Source of the DNA: an uncultured Bacilli bacterium
Lineage (GTDB): Bacteria > Bacillota_I > Bacilli_A > RF39 > UBA660
NCBI GenBank assembly: GCA_934149465.1
Contig: CAKPEZ010000002.1
Coordinates: 62,001 to 126,000, forward strand
DNA: 64,000 bases
Reading direction: 5' to 3'
Shown here: positions 60,547-64,000 of the stretch, piece after piece
Layout: the number at the start of each line of letters is the position of its first letter
How positions within the stretch are numbered: the stretch's first letter is position 1
The notes under the pieces: generated by a model
The model's input: only the letters and a program-made list of their open reading frames with translations
What the model was told of the DNA's origin: nothing
Database searches by the model: none
Program-made: the position numbers and the translations under genes

Positions 60547-61443
60547 TATTCCAAGTATCAAAGATAGACCTGAGTGAATAATTCTTGCTATTAAAAATGG
60601 AAGATATTTTATTTTAGTTCCACTTATTTGAGAAGATACTTGTAAATGAACAGATATTCCTCCAAATGATAAGATCATCGAAGTTAAGATAATTTTTACT
60701 TTTAAAGGAATAGCTAAGATGCTTAGTTCTTTTAAGCCAATAGTAATTTCTAAAATAGATTTAACTAAACAAGATATATAAATATTATTTGGAAGATATT
60801 TTAATATTAGTGAAGATACTATTAAAAAAATAGTTAATATTCCAAGAATTAATAGTAAACTATCTATACTAGAAGTTACAGAATTTATTAAGATCTTTCC
60901 AAAAGAAAGTTCTTTCTTTTTATCTATTTTATTATTTTCACTTACAGAAGAATAATTTCTAAAGATAATACCAATAAGAATATTTGGAAGATAATGACAA
61001 ATCATAATAATAGGACCAATATTTTTATTATTAAAGAAGACTCCTAACACCCCTAAAATAAATAATGGATTAGAAAAGTGAGTAAAAGTTAATAATTTAC
61101 TAGCTTCTTTATCACTGATATAACCATTATCGTATAATATTCTGGTATTTCTGGCATTAGAAGGAAATCCTGAAAATATAGATAAAAAGAATACTAACAA
61201 AGAACTATCATTAATATTAAATAAATTCTTAAAAAAAGGAAATATCTTAGTTAAATAATATCCAGCATTATAACTAATTAGAATACTGGCAATAATAAAA
61301 AAAGGCCACAAAGTAGGAACTAAATTATTAATCCAAATATTTAACGCTTCAAAAACAGTATTAATAACTAGATCTTTATTTAAAAAAATTAAAATACTTA
61401 TTAAAATAGTAATACCAACAATTAATAGATCTTTCTTTTTCAT
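60523..61443 (-). CDS. ylbJ: YlbJ-like integral membrane protein (nucleoside-recognition/Gate domain)
   Basis: A 306-residue protein with eight to nine membrane helices. SGFPSNARNTRILYDNGYIS with DKEASKLLTFTHFSNPLFILG is the YlbJ signature, with two related Gate-type halves. In Bacillus YlbJ is a sporulation membrane protein; many non-spore-formers carry relatives of unknown, possibly transport, role. Its end overlaps rnc from the opposite side. No other sporulation gene is seen in the window, so a sporulation role here is not supported. Confidence 0.85.
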   Translation of the reverse strand: MKKKDLLIVGITILISILIFLNKDLVINTVFEALNIWINNLVPTLWPFFIIASILISYNAGYYLTKIFPFFKNLFNINDSSLLVFFLSIFSGFPSNARNTRILYDNGYISDKEASKLLTFTHFSNPLFILGVLGVFFNNKNIGPIIMICHYLPNILIGIIFRNYSSVSENNKIDKKKELSFGKILINSVTSSIDSLLLILGILTIFLIVSSLILKYLPNNIYISCLVKSILEITIGLKELSILAIPLKVKIILTSMILSFGGISVHLQVSSQISGTKIKYLPFLIARIIHSGLSLILGILYFSFST

Positions 61444-61519
61444 AATAAAATATATGTTTTAATAAGCAAGAATATTAGAGGTAAATAAAAATATAAATAA
61501 TAGTAAAGGAATGATAAAA

Positions 61520-62491
61520 ATGATCAAAAAATTCTTAAAAGCTAATCTATCTTGTATAGTAATTATCTTAATAGGTTTATTTTTAACTTATTATAGATTA
61601 CCTTATTACATTCTAGCTCCAGGAGGCACGATTGATATTAGTAATAGAGTTACTGTTGATAAAAAGCCATCTAAAATAAATGGAAGTTTAAACTTATTAT
61701 ATGCTACTCAGTATCAAGCAAATATACCAATGTATCTGTTATCTTATATTATAGATACTCTTGATAGAGAAAAAGTTTCAGATGAACAAGTAGGTGATGA
61801 AACTGTTAAAGAAATAGAACTTAGAAATAAGTATTTATTAGATAATTCTATTAATAATGCATTATATGTAGCATATCATGAATCTAATACAGATCTTACT
61901 ATCAAAAGTTCTAAAGTAATAGTACTTGCTGCTTCTAAAGATAATCCTAATAAATTTAGAGTAGGAGACGTAATTCTTTCAATAGATGAAAAGAAAATTA
62001 ATAATGTATCAGATATTAAAAATATTGAAAATCCTAATAATGAGTATAAATTTATAGTAGAAAGGGATAACCAAGAAATTACTATTAATGCAAGTAAAGA
62101 TAAAGAAGGAAAGTATGGGATAGTTCTTACTACTAACTATGAATATAATCTTCCAGATGATATAGAAATAAAATTTAAAAAGAGTGAAAGCGGTCCATCA
62201 GGAGGATTAATGCTATCTCTTAGTATCTATAGTGCTCTTAATAACGAAGATTTAATAAAAGGGAAAAAGATTGCAGGTACTGGAACTATTTCTTTAGACG
62301 GAACTGTTGGAGAAATAGGTGGAGTAAAATATAAATTAATAGGAGCTGCTCGTAATAAGGTAGATATAATGTTAGTACCAGAAGAAAACTATGACGAATG
62401 TCTTAACTTAAAAGAAAAATATAAATATGATATTGAGGTAGTAAAAGTTCATACCTTTACTGACGCTATTAACTACTTAAGATCTTTATAA
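61520..62491 (+). CDS. SepM/YlbL-like membrane PDZ-Lon protease
   Basis: A 323-residue membrane-anchored protease of the Lon-like S16 group. One N-terminal helix (about 10-28) is followed by YYILAPGGTIDIS, a PDZ domain (about 130-200, FRVGDVILSIDEKKI) and the protease domain with the catalytic Ser in SESGPSGGLML and the Lys in IGGVKYKLIGA. SepM of Streptococcus trims a competence peptide outside the cell; other members degrade membrane proteins. ATG 61520 is preferred: AAAGGA lies 9 bp before, adjoining the ATG at 61511. YlbJ and YlbL relatives are both from the Bacillus ylb cluster. Confidence 0.9.
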   Translation: MIKKFLKANLSCIVIILIGLFLTYYRLPYYILAPGGTIDISNRVTVDKKPSKINGSLNLLYATQYQANIPMYLLSYIIDTLDREKVSDEQVGDETVKEIELRNKYLLDNSINNALYVAYHESNTDLTIKSSKVIVLAASKDNPNKFRVGDVILSIDEKKINNVSDIKNIENPNNEYKFIVERDNQEITINASKDKEGKYGIVLTTNYEYNLPDDIEIKFKKSESGPSGGLMLSLSIYSALNNEDLIKGKKIAGTGTISLDGTVGEIGGVKYKLIGAARNKVDIMLVPEENYDECLNLKEKYKYDIEVVKVHTFTDAINYLRSL

Positions 62492-62500
62492 TTAATAAAT

Positions 62501-62544
62501 AAAAAAAGCACTGTTTATACCAGATAAACTTAGTACTTTTTTTA
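62501..62544. terminator. Bidirectional terminator between convergent genes
   Basis: A-rich arm AAAAAAAG-C-ACT-TTTA pairs with TAAA-AGT-A-CTTTTTTT with bulges; T runs on both strands. Confidence 0.7.
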
Positions 62545-64000
62545 TTTTTTTAATTTTCTTTTTATCAAGTTAATTACTCTTTTTAAAAGTAATCTTGTAT
62601 TCTTATCAAATAAATACATAATAGAAAGAGTAATCAAACTAATTAATACAAAAGTTATTCCAAGGGATAAGATAATCATTATATATCCCTTTATATTAAG
62701 CATAAATATATTTTCAATAGGCTTTATTAAAAATAAAGTAACTATATAAATGAGACTTGCTATTAAATAAGGCTTTATAATATCAAGAATTTTTTCTTTA
62801 GAAAATATTTTCTTTTTAGCTAAAATGCACTTTAATATTAAGTTAACTATAAATGCTAAAACAGTTGCACTAAGAATACCATTTAATCCAAAGTATTTAA
62901 TAAATATAAGAGATAATCCTACATTAATAACTGCAGATATTAATACGTGGTTCTTATTATCTTTAAATAAACCATTTGAATTAATCATTGAATATAGTGG
63001 AAAATAAATAGTTGTAAAAAAGAGTGTTGATGTAAATAAACATACTGATAGATAAGATAAATTATAAAGATTATCTTTTATCCAGGCATTTAAAACAAAT
63101 GCTCTAATACCAATTAAAAAAGTAAGAGAAAAAGCAAATGCAATTATAATAAAGCCAGATAAATATTCTTTATATAATAGATAAGCTTTATTATCTTCTT
63201 TTTTAGCAAAGACATTTCCAAATGAATAAATAGCGCCGTTATTTATTCTAGCAATTATTTCATTTAAGAATCTTAGAATATAATTATAAGAACTATAAAT
63301 ACTAACAGATATAGGACCTAAAAAAGCCATTAATAAAATAGAATCAGTATTATTAGTAACTAAGTATCCAACTTGATACCATGCTAAATCTTTAATCATT
63401 TTATTACTAGAAGTATCTTTTCTTTCAATTTCTTTAAGCCAAGGATATTTCTTTTCAATTAACTTCTCAATAATAATTTCTTCAATAATTTTAACTATAA
63501 GTATCGTAACAGCGATTGCTACTAAGTTTTTAAATATTAAAACAGCAATAATAGTTAGAATATCACAAACAAGTTTAATTATATTGGTAGGAAAAGTATA
63601 TAAATATTTTTCCTGATTAGCAGATACTACTGCTTGATAGGCTTGCTTTTTCCAAAAGAAAGGAATAAGATAAGATACTGCTATAATAAAAAATGAAAGT
63701 AAACTTGGTAATTTATAGCCGTTTTCAAAACTAGCAAAGAAATATAATCCTAAAGTAGTAGCGATTATTATTAGTAAAATGATATACCCAATTTTCTTAA
63801 ATGTTTTTCTACTTCCTGAATAAATTGCATTTATATCATCTTTGTTATCTTCAGCAAATGGTTTATATAATTTATAAATAACAGCATCCGTAAAACCACA
63901 CTGAGCAAGAAATACATAAGTAATAACTTGGTTTATAAATTGATAATATCCATTACCAGTATCTCCTAAGTATTTTATTAAAACTGTAACTTTAATAATT
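62542..64000 (-). CDS. Wzx-type polysaccharide flippase, N-terminus beyond the window
   Basis: Read on the minus strand, the frame stays open from 62542 to the window edge with no stop, giving at least 485 residues. An internal ATG at 63399 is not the start: upstream codons translate to flippase sequence such as AQCGFTDAVIYKLYKPFAED and YQAVVSANQEKYLYTFPTN, matching the same region (ELGFGTALIYMLYKPVAEND) of the flippase at 5408. About 20-30 residues and the start lie outside. Twelve or more helices are predicted. It implies a second surface-glycan locus to the right, transcribed leftwards. Confidence 0.85.
   Translation of the reverse strand, partial: IIKVTVLIKYLGDTGNGYYQFINQVITYVFLAQCGFTDAVIYKLYKPFAEDNKDDINAIYSGSRKTFKKIGYIILLIIIATTLGLYFFASFENGYKLPSLLSFFIIAVSYLIPFFWKKQAYQAVVSANQEKYLYTFPTNIIKLVCDILTIIAVLIFKNLVAIAVTILIVKIIEEIIIEKLIEKKYPWLKEIERKDTSSNKMIKDLAWYQVGYLVTNNTDSILLMAFLGPISVSIYSSYNYILRFLNEIIARINNGAIYSFGNVFAKKEDNKAYLLYKEYLSGFIIIAFAFSLTFLIGIRAFVLNAWIKDNLYNLSYLSVCLFTSTLFFTTIYFPLYSMINSNGLFKDNKNHVLISAVINVGLSLIFIKYFGLNGILSATVLAFIVNLILKCILAKKKIFSKEKILDIIKPYLIASLIYIVTLFLIKPIENIFMLNIKGYIMIILSLGITFVLISLITLSIMYLFDKNTRLLLKRVINLIKRKLKK

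Noticed and set aside
62542..63399. Separate 285-residue protein starting at 63399
   Set aside because: The frame is open to the window edge and upstream codons translate to flippase sequence, so this ATG is internal.
1..64000. Mycoplasma genetic code (TGA as Trp)
   Set aside because: Several overlapping genes end in TGA at conserved C-termini, as at 8143-8145 and 12073-12075, and Trp positions use TGG.
1..64000. CRISPR array, insertion sequences, tRNA or rRNA genes
   Set aside because: No regularly spaced repeats, transposase sequence, cloverleaf or rRNA-like stretch was seen; small RNAs could be missed by eye.

Overview
The window looks like one chromosomal stretch of a very AT-rich (roughly 27-30% G+C by eye), walled, Gram-positive-type bacterium, most like the uncultured low-GC gut Bacilli (RF39-like or Tenericutes-related lineages). 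The reasons are murG, murB, divIB, uppS, cdsA and rseP in a row, sortases with a sortase substrate, lipoprotein signals, Bacillus-type YlbJ and SepM/YlbL proteins, AGGAGG-type ribosome sites, and very regular promoters (TTGACA or TTTACA-like box, 17 bp, TGnTATAAT). TGA is used as a stop and Trp is TGG, so this is not the Mycoplasma code. The taxonomic placement is inference.

Layout. 1-2.3 kb: a mini pilus/surface-protein operon (class C sortase, Cna-B-type substrate ending in VQTGN, second sortase). 2.4-4.0 kb: a MerR regulator overlapping an orphan VirD4/TraG-like ATPase, behind a promoter with MerR geometry. 4.1-19.1 kb: a capsule/cell-surface polysaccharide locus with a deacetylase, Wzx flippase, five free-standing glycosyltransferases, a galactofuranosyltransferase-like protein with UDP-galactopyranose mutase, a Wzy-glycosyltransferase fusion, galE and a PssD/PssE pair, with trpS embedded. 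19.2-20.8 kb: a hypothetical gene, rpoZ and recX. 20.8-23.0 kb: a surface protein whose 3' end is abruptly GC-rich and adenine-poor and encodes a C-type-lectin-like tail, as in targets of diversity-generating retroelements (DGRs), followed by a hairpin-rich noncoding stretch. 23.0-28.2 kb: polA, a cation transporter, mutM, a cytidine-deaminase pseudogene and a CYTH protein.

28.3-33.9 kb: a second, membrane-bound glycosylation block (GT2, GtrA, DUF6020-like, GT39-like, GT2-GtrA fusion). 34.1-45 kb: a protein-kinase-like protein, small membrane and HTH proteins, a pair of MacB-like ABC exporters, an acyl-CoA-synthetase-like enzyme and a hybrid histidine kinase lacking its phospho-histidine. 44.7-49.3 kb: a TetR-controlled MMPL exporter with a secreted partner. 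49.4-54.7 kb: cell-wall and envelope genes. 54.7-64 kb: a CYTH-amidoligase pair, a beta-lactamase-fold serine hydrolase, acetyltransferase and remnant, an odd TroA-type lipoprotein, yidD, rnc, ylbJ, a SepM-like protease and a second flippase cut by the window edge.

The surface is the common theme: the sortase operon, two glycan loci, the variable lectin-like protein and the peptidoglycan genes all build or decorate the envelope. The strongest candidate for an unusual system is the DGR-like variable protein at 20824-22623. No reverse transcriptase or template repeat was found in the window, so its source would have to lie elsewhere. No rRNA, tRNA, CRISPR array, insertion sequence or replication origin was recognised.
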